Assembly: GCA_002376965.1 (NCBI GenBank)
Contig: DFOV01000035.1
Location: 1-20,194, forward strand
Direction of reading: 5' to 3'
Length of the DNA stretch: 20,194 nt
Source: Gammaproteobacteria bacterium UBA3532
GTDB lineage: Bacteria; Pseudomonadota; Gammaproteobacteria; Enterobacterales; UBA3532
The notes below the pieces were generated by a model that searched no databases, was not told the DNA's origin, and saw only the letters and a list, made by a program, of their open reading frames with translations. This document shows, piece after piece, positions 5,886 through 15,074 of the stretch. Made by a program: the position numbers and the translations under genes. Every line of letters starts with the position of its first letter. Position 1 is the first letter of the stretch.

Positions 5886-8378
5886 CTACTTGGGCTGAAA
5901 ATGAACACCAACCAAGGGCGAGTAAAGACCTAGCGGCGTAATATACAGCTTAGCTTCCTGATTCCAAAAGTACTGCTGAAACCGAACCAGGTTAGTTACT
6001 TCGGCCTCATCAATGATAGCCAAACCATCCAAGCTATAATTAGCTTGCCACACTGGCTGTTGCTGTTCATTCGTCAACACCAGTACGTTGCCAAATGGAT
6101 CCCTGTGATGGAAATATAATTGTCGGTAAGTCAATGAAGCCGCCTTCTTAACAACTGACTGCGGGTTAGCGATCCCTTTCGCATCGGCCTTTTGTCGTTG
6201 TAACCGCTCTACCCGCTCGATATTTTCTTGAGACAACTCCCGACCGGCGGCTGTTAACGGATCTTTGGTCACTTCAACCAAGTCATCACGCTGTTTAGCA
6301 ATCTCATTTCTGCTATCTATACTATCGCCTCTACCTGAAGGAAAAGGGTTGGGACGCGGCAACGGCGGCAAACTAGCACGAACCTCTTCCACTAACAGCC
6401 CCCCATCACCATCCTGCCCCTCCATAGGATCTGGCTCAACCTCTTCGTTGCTAATAATGGTTGGTTCAGGCTCCAAGCCTGAATCCGTATCAGGACCGGC
6501 CTCAATCACGGCTTTGGGGTGCTCTTCTGGAATAACGGTTTTAGGCTTTAGGCCTTCTGGTCGGCCATTGTTGAGTGATTGAGCTTGCTCTAAAGCCAAC
6601 TCTTTATCCCATCGACGATCATCCAGCGCATCTTGTTGCTCGGAGGTCAGGGCAGGCTGGTCACCATCTTTATCGCTTTTCACTACATTTTCTTGCTGAA
6701 CTGAAAGTTCAGGGAGCGGCTTTATTGGCTCCTGTTCTGAATCACGCACCAGTGTCGAAGCAACGGCCGACGCCAATACCCGCTCACCCAAATAGATATA
6801 GTTAGTTACCGCCCCCTCGACAAAATCATAGTGTGCGACAAGGTTGCCCGCCAAGTCATAAACGAAATGCACAGTTTTATCTGGCGTGATATTTAAAATG
6901 GGCTGGCCTTGAACGTTATAGCGGTATGTACTGATGCTACGACCATTTCGTTTGATGGACTTGATGTTTCCAGCATAGTCATAAGAAAAGCTTAATTGGC
7001 CAAAGTGAGTCAGCTCCCCATCTTTGCCATATTCCAGCCCCCAATGGGCACTTGGGTGCAATTGTTTCAGCAGAAATCCCGGCTCCTGGTAGTCATAGCG
7101 CACGTTTTGTTCGCTATCGACCAAGGCTGTCCGGCGACTCTGCATATCGAAGCTCAGCCGATAGAAATCGACAACGTTATCGAGTGTTTCCCTATCCGCC
7201 TTGCGAATCCACTCCAGCTCATATAAGTCGCGTTCAATTGACTCGGACTCAATTAAGCCTGGCTCATCATTACTACTTACGCGAAATACCGAATGTCCAT
7301 TCTCGATGCTATTCTGATAGCGCCAAACTACAGGGCCATCCTGCCATTTGCCTACGGTCTTGGCTATGTCCTCAGCCGAATAAGATAAGCCGTTGCCCCA
7401 ATCAAATGATACGATCCGGGATTCGCCCCAAATAATATTCTGAGCCAGGGGGATACGCACGCCCTGTTGGTAGAGCTCGACAGACATGATATTGCCAGCG
7501 CCATCTCGCTGGTAATCAACCACGTTCCCATTGGGATAGCTAACTTTTTGCAGCTGATCAAACCCATCGTATTGATAGCTAATGGTATAGGACTTACCAC
7601 CAAACTCCGAAATAGTTGAAGATATCTGGCCCAAGCGGTTGTATCGATAATGGGTTTTGGCGTAATCGTTATTAATCTGAGTTAACCGCCCCAGCCCGGC
7701 ACTACCGCCAGTCGTGTCATCATATCCAAAAGCAATGATTGCAGCGTTGAATTCGACGCTCTCGACCCGCCCTAATGCATCATGCAACGGATTCAGGCTT
7801 GGTGGAAAGCCTGCACCAACCTCTGTCTTCGGCTTTCTCAGCTCATCAAGACTGGCTCGCTCAGGTCCTATCGCTTTTCCTGTATGGGCTACAGATAACT
7901 GCCACAAACGGTTTAATTGTGACTGCCAGAGCTTGTTCGATTGCCACATCAACCACTGTGACATTCGCTTAGCAACATCATCGAACAGCGCCTGCGGCTG
8001 CTCCAATAACATAACTGATGACGAGTAACGAAACGGCTCGACGAAACGTTGCTTGTCCTTTATTGCCGCATTAATTGTCCGAGTCTGCTTTCCATTTGAA
8101 TAGCTTACCTGCTCTACGTGACCGGTGATTGAATAGCTGAAACTCCAAGTTTTGTCATCCAGCTGTATAGAGGTTATTCGCCCTCGATCATCAAGGCCCA
8201 GCAAAAATTTAGCACCGCTTTTGGCTAGGTAAACTAGCTGGCGGCTGTTGGCATCAAACTCGCTGATAACGGAATGGGTTGGCGACTGGACAGCCAAGTC
8301 TAATATTGGTGGCTCGGCTCGTCCCTCCAACCAAACAAGTCCCAAAAGTATGCTTAAACATAATACACGTCTACTCAT
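5886..8378 (-). CDS. Exported Rhs/YD-repeat protein with large internal acidic insertion and no toxin domain
   Basis: An 830-residue protein. The ATG at 8378 is preferred to the in-frame ATG at 8396: GGAAAG lies 6-7 bases upstream and a signal peptide follows directly (Arg-Arg, then a hydrophobic stretch to residue 20 or so, ending 'EGRAEPP'). YD-type repeats are visible from about residue 200, for example 'YRYNRLGQI', 'YQYDGFDQLQKVSYPNGN', 'FSYDYAGNIKSI', 'YRYNVQGQPI' and 'FVYDLAGNLVAHYD'. After YIYLGERVLAS (about 519-529) comes a Pro/Glu/Asp/Gln-rich, probably disordered stretch of about 210 residues. The Rhs core then resumes with 'YFHHRDPFGNVLVLTN' and 'VWQANYSLDG', which in typical Rhs proteins follows within about 10 residues. 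The C-terminus 'YSPLVGVHFQPK' matches in degenerate form the YDPxxGRYxSPD end of the Rhs core, where a toxin domain normally begins; here the protein ends. An outer-surface or periplasmic shell-like protein is the best inference; the function is unknown. Confidence 0.85.
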   Translation of the reverse strand: MSRRVLCLSILLGLVWLEGRAEPPILDLAVQSPTHSVISEFDANSRQLVYLAKSGAKFLLGLDDRGRITSIQLDDKTWSFSYSITGHVEQVSYSNGKQTRTINAAIKDKQRFVEPFRYSSSVMLLEQPQALFDDVAKRMSQWLMWQSNKLWQSQLNRLWQLSVAHTGKAIGPERASLDELRKPKTEVGAGFPPSLNPLHDALGRVESVEFNAAIIAFGYDDTTGGSAGLGRLTQINNDYAKTHYRYNRLGQISSTISEFGGKSYTISYQYDGFDQLQKVSYPNGNVVDYQRDGAGNIMSVELYQQGVRIPLAQNIIWGESRIVSFDWGNGLSYSAEDIAKTVGKWQDGPVVWRYQNSIENGHSVFRVSSNDEPGLIESESIERDLYELEWIRKADRETLDNVVDFYRLSFDMQSRRTALVDSEQNVRYDYQEPGFLLKQLHPSAHWGLEYGKDGELTHFGQLSFSYDYAGNIKSIKRNGRSISTYRYNVQGQPILNITPDKTVHFVYDLAGNLVAHYDFVEGAVTNYIYLGERVLASAVASTLVRDSEQEPIKPLPELSVQQENVVKSDKDGDQPALTSEQQDALDDRRWDKELALEQAQSLNNGRPEGLKPKTVIPEEHPKAVIEAGPDTDSGLEPEPTIISNEEVEPDPMEGQDGDGGLLVEEVRASLPPLPRPNPFPSGRGDSIDSRNEIAKQRDDLVEVTKDPLTAAGRELSQENIERVERLQRQKADAKGIANPQSVVKKAASLTYRQLYFHHRDPFGNVLVLTNEQQQPVWQANYSLDGLAIIDEAEVTNLVRFQQYFWNQEAKLYITPLGLYSPLVGVHFQPK

Positions 8379-8472
8379 AATTTCTTTCCACGTCATCAGA
8401 AAATGATACCCGCCCTAATCATATGCTAAACATCAAACTAAGCGCCTAAACAGTTAATGCTCAGCTACTGAG

Positions 8473-8600
8473 TGCCTTATCACCGAGTGGTTGGATACTT
8501 CTGGAGCAAATATCTGCCGCATGGATGCGGCAGTTAAGCCATCAGGGATGATTTTACGGCGTTTTGCGCAAGAAGTATCCAACCACTCGGCGAGAAGGCA
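8473..8600. repeat. 128-base inverted-repeat element (possible MITE-like or REP-like unit) with nested hairpin
   Basis: The arms 8473-8502 and 8571-8600 are reverse complements at 28 of 30 positions (read by eye), sharing the block AGAAGTATCCAACCACTCGG exactly. The pairing continues inward about 8 more bases with two mismatches (to 8510 and 8563). A second hairpin lies in the centre: a 9-base stem CTGCCGCAT / ATGCGGCAG at 8514-8522 and 8525-8533. No ORF fits inside. It fills the gap between the cysQ stop and the Rhs gene start. A small 5-base-stem hairpin (CTCAG-cta-CTGAG, 8460-8472) abuts its left edge, and a 9-base partial copy of the arm (ACCGAGTGG) recurs at 8636-8644. There is no T-tract, so it is not a standard intrinsic terminator, though as RNA it would fold strongly at the 3' end of the cysQ message. 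No target-site duplication is obvious. Confidence 0.8.
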
Positions 8601-8655
8601 TAAATAACATTCATGCCCGGCCCTTGGTCAAAGTAACCGAGTGGAACAGAACGTG

Positions 8656-9453
8656 TTAAAAATAGGCTTTTGCCTGGTCAAGGATAGCTTGATTAGGTGC
8701 TACCAAAAAGAACGGATTGAGCAGACTCTCTTTTTGATTGTATTTCAAAGCCAGTCCTTCGCAATCGGTTACCAGCCCACCAGCGGCCAGAACTACCGCA
8801 TGTGCCGCAGCAGTATCCCACTCTGAGGTTGGGCCTAAACGTGGGTATAAATCAGCCACCCCTTCGGCGACCAAGCAAATTTTCAGCGAACTTCCCATCG
8901 GAACCATTTCATGCTCGCCAACCTTAGCTAGAAAGCTTTGCATCTGCTCGCTGCCATGGGAACGACTGCCAACAATTTTCCAAGCCCCGTCAACGGCTGT
9001 AACTGGCTGGATAGGCTCAGCCGCCTGACCTTTAACCGCTTTGAAAGCGCCCTCCCCCTGAACACCATAATAAAGCGTTTCTAATGCAGGAGAGTAGACT
9101 ACGCCTAAAACAGGAATACCATTTTCAACCAGTGCAATATTCACCGTGAATTCGCCGTTTTTCTTGATAAATTCCTTGGTGCCATCCAACGGATCGACCA
9201 ACCAGTAGGTTGACCATTCTTTGCGTTCATCCCAAGCGATTTTTGCCGATTCCTCTGAAAGAATCGGATAATCAACGGACAAGGCGGCTAATTCTGCGCA
9301 GATAATTTTGTGAGCGGCCAGATCGGCTTCAGTCAGCGGACTACTATCACTTTTATCAACCACCTCAAAGTCACGCTGATAGACCAGCATAATAGCGTCG
9401 CCAGCAGCTTTAGCTATCGCATTGATTTTTTCGACCAATTCCATTCGGGTCAT
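8656..9453 (-). CDS. cysQ: 3'(2'),5'-bisphosphate nucleotidase CysQ
   Basis: A 265-residue member of the inositol-monophosphatase-like, Li-sensitive phosphatase family. It hydrolyses 3'-phosphoadenosine 5'-phosphate (PAP) to AMP, removing the by-product of PAPS-using reactions. The metal-site motifs are all visible: D43 in the 'TEADLAAH' segment, SEE at 66-68, DPLDGT at 87-92, and WDTAAAHAVVLAAGG near 210-225. It is cytosolic or membrane-associated. The ATG at 9453 has a clear Shine-Dalgarno (TAGGAG, 6 bases upstream) that lies inside the end of cysC. Only one base separates the cysC stop from this start, so the two are coupled. The pairing with CysC fits a PAPS supply-and-recycling unit. Confidence 0.96.
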   Translation of the reverse strand: MTRMELVEKINAIAKAAGDAIMLVYQRDFEVVDKSDSSPLTEADLAAHKIICAELAALSVDYPILSEESAKIAWDERKEWSTYWLVDPLDGTKEFIKKNGEFTVNIALVENGIPVLGVVYSPALETLYYGVQGEGAFKAVKGQAAEPIQPVTAVDGAWKIVGSRSHGSEQMQSFLAKVGEHEMVPMGSSLKICLVAEGVADLYPRLGPTSEWDTAAAHAVVLAAGGLVTDCEGLALKYNQKESLLNPFFLVAPNQAILDQAKAYF

Positions 9454-9454
9454 A

Positions 9455-10054
9455 TTATGCTCCTAACAAAAAGCCACTTTGCTTCAGGTAGTTAATCACT
9501 TGCTCAGCGCACTCTTGAATCGAGAACTCAGCGGTTTTTATCGTTAGCTCAGGAGCCTCTGGTGCTTCATACGGCGAATCGATCCCAGTAAAGAATTTGA
9601 TTTCACCAGCGCGAGCTTTTTTATACAAGCCTTTTGGATCCCGCGATTCACATACATCAAGCGGGGTATCTACAAATACTTCGATAAAAGTGCCTTCCGG
9701 CTGGATTTTTCGCGCTACTTCACGATCAGCAATAAATGGAGAGATAAAGGCGGTTGAAGTAATCAATCCAGCATCAGAAAAGAGCTTAGCAACTTCACCA
9801 ATACGACGAATATTCTCATTGCGATCTTCATCAGAAAACCCTAAATCACCACAAAGCCCATGACGTACATTGTCACCATCCAACAAAAAGGTGTGGTATC
9901 CCATTTCATACAGCATGCCATCCACTGCATTGGCTATGGTCGATTTTCCAGAACCGCTTAAACCGGTAAACCACAAAACACAAGGTTTTTGGTTCTTTTG
10001 CTTAGCACGTTCTTCAGCAGTGACATTATGATCATGCCATACGATGTTACTCAT
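9455..10054 (-). CDS. cysC: Adenylyl-sulfate (APS) kinase
   Basis: A 199-residue APS kinase that phosphorylates adenosine 5'-phosphosulfate to PAPS, the universal sulfuryl donor and an intermediate in sulfate reduction. The P-loop GLSGSGKST is at residues 31-39, [10 protein letters not shown] at 58-67 and FSDEDR at 73-78. The phospho-acceptor-type serine lies in ISPF (S105), and [22 protein letters not shown] near 128-149 is the typical lid. There is no CysN fusion, and no sulfate adenylyltransferase (cysD/cysN or sat) lies in the window. The start has GAGG 8 bases before the ATG. It follows the SLC13 gene by 17 bases and precedes cysQ by one base. Confidence 0.97.
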   Translation of the reverse strand: MSNIVWHDHNVTAEERAKQKNQKPCVLWFTGLSGSGKSTIANAVDGMLYEMGYHTFLLDGDNVRHGLCGDLGFSDEDRNENIRRIGEVAKLFSDAGLITSTAFISPFIADREVARKIQPEGTFIEVFVDTPLDVCESRDPKGLYKKARAGEIKFFTGIDSPYEAPEAPELTIKTAEFSIQECAEQVINYLKQSGFLLGA

Positions 10055-10071
10055 GTATCTATCCTCAGTTT

Positions 10072-11811
10072 TCAGTTAAATGGGAAAAAATAGGGTATCG
10101 CCGTCAATGAGGTAGCAATATATGCTATTGCCAGTGGAATACCCATTTTTAAAAAGTCTCGCTGTCGATAGCGTCCGGCATTGAACACCATCAAATTAGT
10201 CTGATAGCCATAGGGCAATATAAAGCTGGCGCTTGCTCCGTAAGCAACAGCCATAACAAAGGGGGTATAGCTTACTTCAAAAGCCGTGGCTAATCCAAAT
10301 GCCAATGGAAACATCAGTGCCGCCGCGGCATTATTTGTCACAAACTCAGTTAGTAGCCAGGTAGAAATAAATACGCCAGCAAAGGCAATCCAAATACCAT
10401 TTGCCGCATTATCCCGAACCACTTCCGACAACATTTGCGGTAACCCCGAGCCATCCAAAACAGCAGCCAACCCTAGAGCTGATGCAATAATCACCCAGAT
10501 CTCAAAGGGAAAGCGTCGTTTAATTTCATTGATAGGTAAAACACCAAATACTACTAACGCAGCAATAAAGAACAGCAAATTTTTTAACAGCGAGCCAATA
10601 TCCAGGGCCGTTAATCCTATGACGGCCACAAATCCGCCGATAGCAATCCATTCCTGGCGCGTCGTCAAGTGTCGGTCAACCTCGATACCACTGACCACGA
10701 AAAAGTTTTTTGATATGTTATTACGCCCATGAAAGTCTGGACCAACTGCTAAAACCAGATTATCACCTGGCCTTAGCGTAATCTTGCCCAATCGACCAGA
10801 TAAGCGCTCACCATTGCGACGGATCCCCACCACCGCTGCGTCAAATAGCGAGCGGAAGCTAACTTGTTTAATCGTTCGTCCAACTATCGGTGCTTCAGGT
10901 GAAACAATGACTTCAGTAAGATTGGATTTAATTAAGTCATGATTGTCAGCGAAAACTTTGAGACCATCGAACTGACTCAACATAGAGACCTTGCTGATGT
11001 CCCCCGCAAAAACCAGGTGGTCTCCTTCTAACAATACATCCTGCGGATTAACCGGGCTAATCAACTGACCATTACGTTCGATTTCTACCAAAAAAAGCGA
11101 ATCCAGGCTGCGCAAGCCATTATCCAACACCGTTTTCCCAGCAAGATTCGACCCTGGTGTTATTTTGGCGTCAATCACATAAGAGTCCAAAAGATTATGA
11201 GAGTCTTTGTATCCCGGTAAAAAGCGGCTGGCAAAAAACAGCACCAAACCACACACAGCAACCAACGTTAGCCCCACAGGTAAAAAATCAAACAACTTAA
11301 ATCCAGGTAAGCTTGCCTCAATCAAGAACGAGTTAACCAGTAGGTTGGTTGACGTACCGATCAGCGTCAAGGTTCCACCCAAGATAGCAGCATATGATAA
11401 TGGTAAAAAAAGCCGTGAGGGAGCGTGAATACCGTTGCGTTTAATAACAGGCATTAGTGCGGCAACAACAGCGGTATTATTTAAGAAGCCCGAGAACAGC
11501 GCTGTCACACCGGTAATTTTAAACAGGGTTAATTGGTAATTCTGACTGATCAGCTTGCGTGATAGCAAGGCCAGCATCTGGGTTTTCTCTAACGCAATGG
11601 AGGCAACCATCAGCAACACCAGTGTTACCAGGCCAGGATTAACTGCACTAGAAAGCAGGGTTTCGGTGTCGAGATATCCCAACCCATAACTAACCAATAA
11701 CGCACTGACAAATACCAGTACCGGGCTACCCCACTGACAAATCAATGCAGCTAACATCACCACGAAAATTGTAGCAATAATTAGCTGCTCAGAATAAGCA
11801 ACAACCCACAT
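10072..11811 (-). CDS. SLC13-family permease with two RCK_C (TrkA_C) domains, likely sulfate importer
   Basis: A 579-residue polytopic inner-membrane protein. Two membrane halves carry the paired DASS/SLC13 substrate-Na+ motifs: NNTA (111-114) with GTSTN (152-156), and '[19 protein letters not shown]' near residue 500. Between them lie two cytosolic RCK_C domains (about 216-283 and 303-372; '[15 protein letters not shown]' and '[17 protein letters not shown]'). Permeases of this layout are often placed next to cys genes and several transport sulfate; specificity here is inferred from cysC/cysQ directly downstream. The ATG at 11811 is used; a TTG at 11817 abutting the YjbH-like stop is an alternative. 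No strong Shine-Dalgarno is seen, so translation may be coupled to the gene before it. Confidence 0.92.
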   Translation of the reverse strand: MWVVAYSEQLIIATIFVVMLAALICQWGSPVLVFVSALLVSYGLGYLDTETLLSSAVNPGLVTLVLLMVASIALEKTQMLALLSRKLISQNYQLTLFKITGVTALFSGFLNNTAVVAALMPVIKRNGIHAPSRLFLPLSYAAILGGTLTLIGTSTNLLVNSFLIEASLPGFKLFDFLPVGLTLVAVCGLVLFFASRFLPGYKDSHNLLDSYVIDAKITPGSNLAGKTVLDNGLRSLDSLFLVEIERNGQLISPVNPQDVLLEGDHLVFAGDISKVSMLSQFDGLKVFADNHDLIKSNLTEVIVSPEAPIVGRTIKQVSFRSLFDAAVVGIRRNGERLSGRLGKITLRPGDNLVLAVGPDFHGRNNISKNFFVVSGIEVDRHLTTRQEWIAIGGFVAVIGLTALDIGSLLKNLLFFIAALVVFGVLPINEIKRRFPFEIWVIIASALGLAAVLDGSGLPQMLSEVVRDNAANGIWIAFAGVFISTWLLTEFVTNNAAAALMFPLAFGLATAFEVSYTPFVMAVAYGASASFILPYGYQTNLMVFNAGRYRQRDFLKMGIPLAIAYIATSLTAIPYFFPFN

Positions 11812-11817
11812 AACCAA

Positions 11818-13926
11818 CTAGTTTTTGTAGGTTAGATAGATATCGCGCATTCGATACATATGATTGGAAATATATGCTGGCGTTAGTCGGTCGCGGTTGA
11901 AGTAGTTGTGCTCTAAGTTGTGATTGCGAAACAAGGTATCAGCTTGCTTACCAGCCAATATATTTCGAGGCTCATTAATCACCGTATAATATTCATATCG
12001 CCAGTTATCGCGCCCGGTAATTTGCCCAAACGGTGTTGGATTCATTTCTTTACGCGGTGTTAACGGTAGGCTCAGCGCCACACCAAGTTGCTGGTAATGG
12101 GCATCACGATATTCAACGCTGACGGACGCGTCGCCAAAATTAAAGGCCATTTCCACAGTCGACCCTGTTTCCTGCTCCCAAAACTCGCCATGCGACAATG
12201 TTAAAGACGCATCTAACGACGGGCTGTAGTAACGATAACTGAATACCGAGTAATCTCGCTCGTCACGACTAAAGTCATCATGCTCAAACTGTCCCAGCTC
12301 AGCGCTGAATTTATGTTTGCCTTGATCAAGTAGCCAGGCAGTTTCATTGAGTACGCCGCTGTAGTCGGTACGAACCTTACCTAAAGAAGTCATATTGTAC
12401 AATGAAGGAAAGAGCTTGAAGGTTTGATTAAACAGCAAGCTGCGCATGCCAGACTCTTGCTGACGGTAACTAAACAATCCATCGTCGTCATAGTCATCGG
12501 AGGTAAGCAGCGCGTCAGTACCATAATGCGTTGACAGAGTCCCCCCTTTCCAGACCGGCAACTCGGCATGGATCTGGAAATTTACTGCATAATCAGCTAC
12601 ACCATATTCCCATGCCAGTGCGGAAGTTAGTCCGGGCGACAATGCCAGTCGAGGCCGCCAGAGCGCATTATTATCATTACCACCAAACCAGTCGTCATCA
12701 CCGTCACTGGCGTAAGAAACCTGCATCGTTCGCGCTACCTGTTTGGCATCTGAACATTTATTTAGATAAAACGCGCAAGGCCGATCAAGAAAAGCAAAAT
12801 ACTCTGAAATATCACCCGTAATATCAATGACAGCGATGCCTTGGTTACGGATAGTTATGTGGTATTGCTCAAATATCCCTCTCCCCAAGTCAGAAACCCA
12901 ACCGAGAACCAAGCCTAACGCATCAATTTCATTCCGATTAAATACGTTATTTTCGTAACCAACGCTGATAACCTTATCTCGAACTTCAACGGCAAGACTC
13001 TCAAGCCCTACTCTTTGCATTTTCTCTTTAAGGGCGGCAACCACTTGATCGGGAGTAGAAAATTCAGGAGCTTTGAGGGTGCTATAACCTTTATCATTTT
13101 CGACAAGCTGCTCGTAAGCTTTGACAGAATAGGAGACATTGTGATCGGCACGTTCCTCACTTTCCATGCCTCGCTTCATTTCTTTGTCACTAGCCAGATT
13201 GCGGCTTAGCGGTAGGGTAAAACCAATCCCCCAATACTGATCATTCTCACTGTTCTCTTCACCCACTGCCAGCTGCACAGATGCATTAACTTCAAGCGGA
13301 TAGCCTAGGAGAGAAAAGCCTTTTGATGCGCGAACACCGGCATTGACATCATCACCGTCATATTCGCTCATAACCTCTAACCAGGAGAAAGGCCGGTATG
13401 ATAGCGCACCAAAAGGGCCGTCGAGCCGCCCAATTTGACTGGAACTATCCCCAATACCGACAGATGCTTCGACGGGCCCCATCGCCTTGGAAACAACGAT
13501 ATATTTGGCATCGTAATATTCAATCTCGCCACCAAAATCCTGAGCCCCAATAGCTAGAGTAAACCAGTCTTTCGGGATATACGGTACCTGTAGCTTGGCA
13601 TTTAACGATAAGTCCCGTGTTTGATCAGTGTTCTCAAAAATATTGTCATTCATGGTATCAGAAGATATTCGACCTACCACTTCAAGGTTTTCATGCAAAC
13701 CAAACCCAAACAGAAAGGTGTGGCCATCAATGATAACTGGGCGCTTTTCCATTGCATTGGTATAGTTTATAGAAATGCTTTTCGCTTCCAGCGTTTCTGC
13801 GCTTGGCACATGTAAATAACCGGTATAGCCTTGATAGCTCATATCCGCATACGCTAAATTACATAGCGTTAATCCGCCGACTAAAGGCAGTGACCACCCC
13901 ATTTTAGACATCAGTTCCACCCTCAT
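11818..13926 (-). CDS. YjbH-domain exopolysaccharide outer-membrane protein
   Basis: A 702-residue exported protein, near the usual length of the YjbH family (about 700). The N-terminal signal peptide ends about residue 27 ('GGLTLCNLAYA'), followed by the family opening 'YQGYTGYLHVPSAETLEAKSISINYTN' and a run of beta-rich, aromatic-ended strands expected of an outer-membrane barrel. The central part (about 280-390) is a more globular periplasmic segment; the C-terminal half returns to strand repeats and includes 'LPLTPRKEMNPTPF', typical of YjbH. In E. coli the yjbEFGH operon makes an exopolysaccharide, with YjbH as the outer-membrane component (family knowledge). The ATG at 13926 has AAGAAG 8 bases upstream; the ATG at 13911 with GGTGGA is an alternative and leaves a shorter signal peptide. 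Placed right after two glycosyltransferases, it supports an envelope or capsule polysaccharide role. Confidence 0.9.
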   Translation of the reverse strand: MRVELMSKMGWSLPLVGGLTLCNLAYADMSYQGYTGYLHVPSAETLEAKSISINYTNAMEKRPVIIDGHTFLFGFGLHENLEVVGRISSDTMNDNIFENTDQTRDLSLNAKLQVPYIPKDWFTLAIGAQDFGGEIEYYDAKYIVVSKAMGPVEASVGIGDSSSQIGRLDGPFGALSYRPFSWLEVMSEYDGDDVNAGVRASKGFSLLGYPLEVNASVQLAVGEENSENDQYWGIGFTLPLSRNLASDKEMKRGMESEERADHNVSYSVKAYEQLVENDKGYSTLKAPEFSTPDQVVAALKEKMQRVGLESLAVEVRDKVISVGYENNVFNRNEIDALGLVLGWVSDLGRGIFEQYHITIRNQGIAVIDITGDISEYFAFLDRPCAFYLNKCSDAKQVARTMQVSYASDGDDDWFGGNDNNALWRPRLALSPGLTSALAWEYGVADYAVNFQIHAELPVWKGGTLSTHYGTDALLTSDDYDDDGLFSYRQQESGMRSLLFNQTFKLFPSLYNMTSLGKVRTDYSGVLNETAWLLDQGKHKFSAELGQFEHDDFSRDERDYSVFSYRYYSPSLDASLTLSHGEFWEQETGSTVEMAFNFGDASVSVEYRDAHYQQLGVALSLPLTPRKEMNPTPFGQITGRDNWRYEYYTVINEPRNILAGKQADTLFRNHNLEHNYFNRDRLTPAYISNHMYRMRDIYLTYKN

Positions 13927-13958
13927 CTGTTTATCTTCTTAAATGCTGACGGCCTTTC

Positions 13959-15074
13959 TTAACGACGACCAACACTTTTTAAAATCTGTAAATATGTCCC
14001 GACAACCCTGGACACATCGAACTTCGCCTCAACAAGGTGCCTGCTGGCCAGCCCCATCTCAATTAAACGATACCTTGGCGAAAGGTATATTTTTTCCATC
14101 GCCGCAAATAAGCTATCTACACTCTTCGGCTGGCATTGAAAGCCATTAACTTCGTCATCCATCACGTCACGACAACCAACGCTATTGGTAGTAATGATTG
14201 GCCGAGCCAGTGCCGCCGCCTCCAATAAGGAGCGAGGCACACCTTCGCGATAAAATGAAGGCAATACAACACAATGATGAGACTCGATGACGGGAATGAC
14301 GTCATCCACGCCCCCCAAATAGCGCACGCCTTCAAACGTTCCCCATTTATCCAAACGATCAGCTGTAATCGAAGTAGGATTACCATTATCGCTGTAACCT
14401 AACAAGCTGCATTCAACATTTGGATATTTACGTTTTAACCGGCGGGCAGCTCGCACATATTCCATAACACCTTTTTGACGCAACATCCTGGCGACCAAAA
14501 GAAAGCGAATGGTCTCGCCTTGTGGGATAGGCTTGGCTTTAAAACGCTCAAGGTCAATACCTGAACCCGGTATTCTCAAAGCTTTTTCGGCTTTAACATA
14601 TTTAGCGTTAAGGAAGAATTGCCGATCTTCCTTATTCTGAAATAACAAAAAATTGGCAAGAGGCTGAGTACAACGGAACAGAAGCCGAGCAATCCAGGAG
14701 GAAAGTGACTGCTTGGTAAATATCGTTCCTAGCCCAGTAATGTTGTTGATCACGAAGGCATCATTCAGCTTTGCTGCTATCGTACTGTAAATGTTTAACT
14801 TAGGGGTGAAGTTGAGGACAATATCCGGCTTTAACCGCTTGTATATCTTATACATACTCCAGGTCGAAGCTAAATCATCGAGTGGATTTTTACCTTTACG
14901 GTTTAACGGTAGGTTTTCGTGTATACAGCCAATTGCAATTAACTTTAGGGTGTAACGATCCAGCGGGCAAACAACAACAACGCGATAGCCTTCCTTGACC
15001 AAGGATTTAATCAGAAAGGACTGCATGTTATACAGATACCACGATGTATTTGCCGCCAAGACGCACTTTTTCAC
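13959..15074 (-). CDS. GT4-family glycosyltransferase
   Basis: A 371-residue retaining glycosyltransferase of GT-B fold. The N-terminal domain opens with 'VLAANTSWYLYNMQSFLIKSLVKEGYRVVVVCP' and includes 'NNITGLGTIF' (about 113-122), a pattern shared with WbpZ/PglA-like enzymes that add an amino sugar or hexose to lipid-linked intermediates. The C-terminal nucleotide-sugar domain has 'FLLVARMLRQKGVMEYVRAA' and the EX7E motif EGVPRSLLE near residues 276-284, then 'ITTNSVGCRDVM'. It acts on the cytosolic face of the inner membrane; donor and acceptor are unknown. The start is GTG at 15074, supported by GCGAGG 7 bases upstream and by the beta-strand that begins at residue 4. The start overlaps the stop of a 35-codon ORF (GTGA), suggesting translational coupling. 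Confidence 0.92.
   Translation of the reverse strand: MKKCVLAANTSWYLYNMQSFLIKSLVKEGYRVVVVCPLDRYTLKLIAIGCIHENLPLNRKGKNPLDDLASTWSMYKIYKRLKPDIVLNFTPKLNIYSTIAAKLNDAFVINNITGLGTIFTKQSLSSWIARLLFRCTQPLANFLLFQNKEDRQFFLNAKYVKAEKALRIPGSGIDLERFKAKPIPQGETIRFLLVARMLRQKGVMEYVRAARRLKRKYPNVECSLLGYSDNGNPTSITADRLDKWGTFEGVRYLGGVDDVIPVIESHHCVVLPSFYREGVPRSLLEAAALARPIITTNSVGCRDVMDDEVNGFQCQPKSVDSLFAAMEKIYLSPRYRLIEMGLASRHLVEAKFDVSRVVGTYLQILKSVGRR

Noticed and set aside
7052..7435. 127-codon plus-strand frame opposite the Rhs gene
   Set aside because: Antisense shadow of YD repeats; rich in Arg/Ser/Pro/His and without a family pattern or Shine-Dalgarno.
8473..8600. CRISPR or attC-type array
   Set aside because: There are only two arms, inverted rather than direct, with a single unique centre; no repeat-spacer periodicity and no integrase or cas gene.
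10286..10732. 148-codon plus-strand frame opposite the SLC13 gene
   Set aside because: It is antisense to a clear membrane-protein gene with intact motifs; its sequence is Ser/Thr/Asn/Pro-rich as expected for the complement of hydrophobic codons, and no ribosome site was seen.
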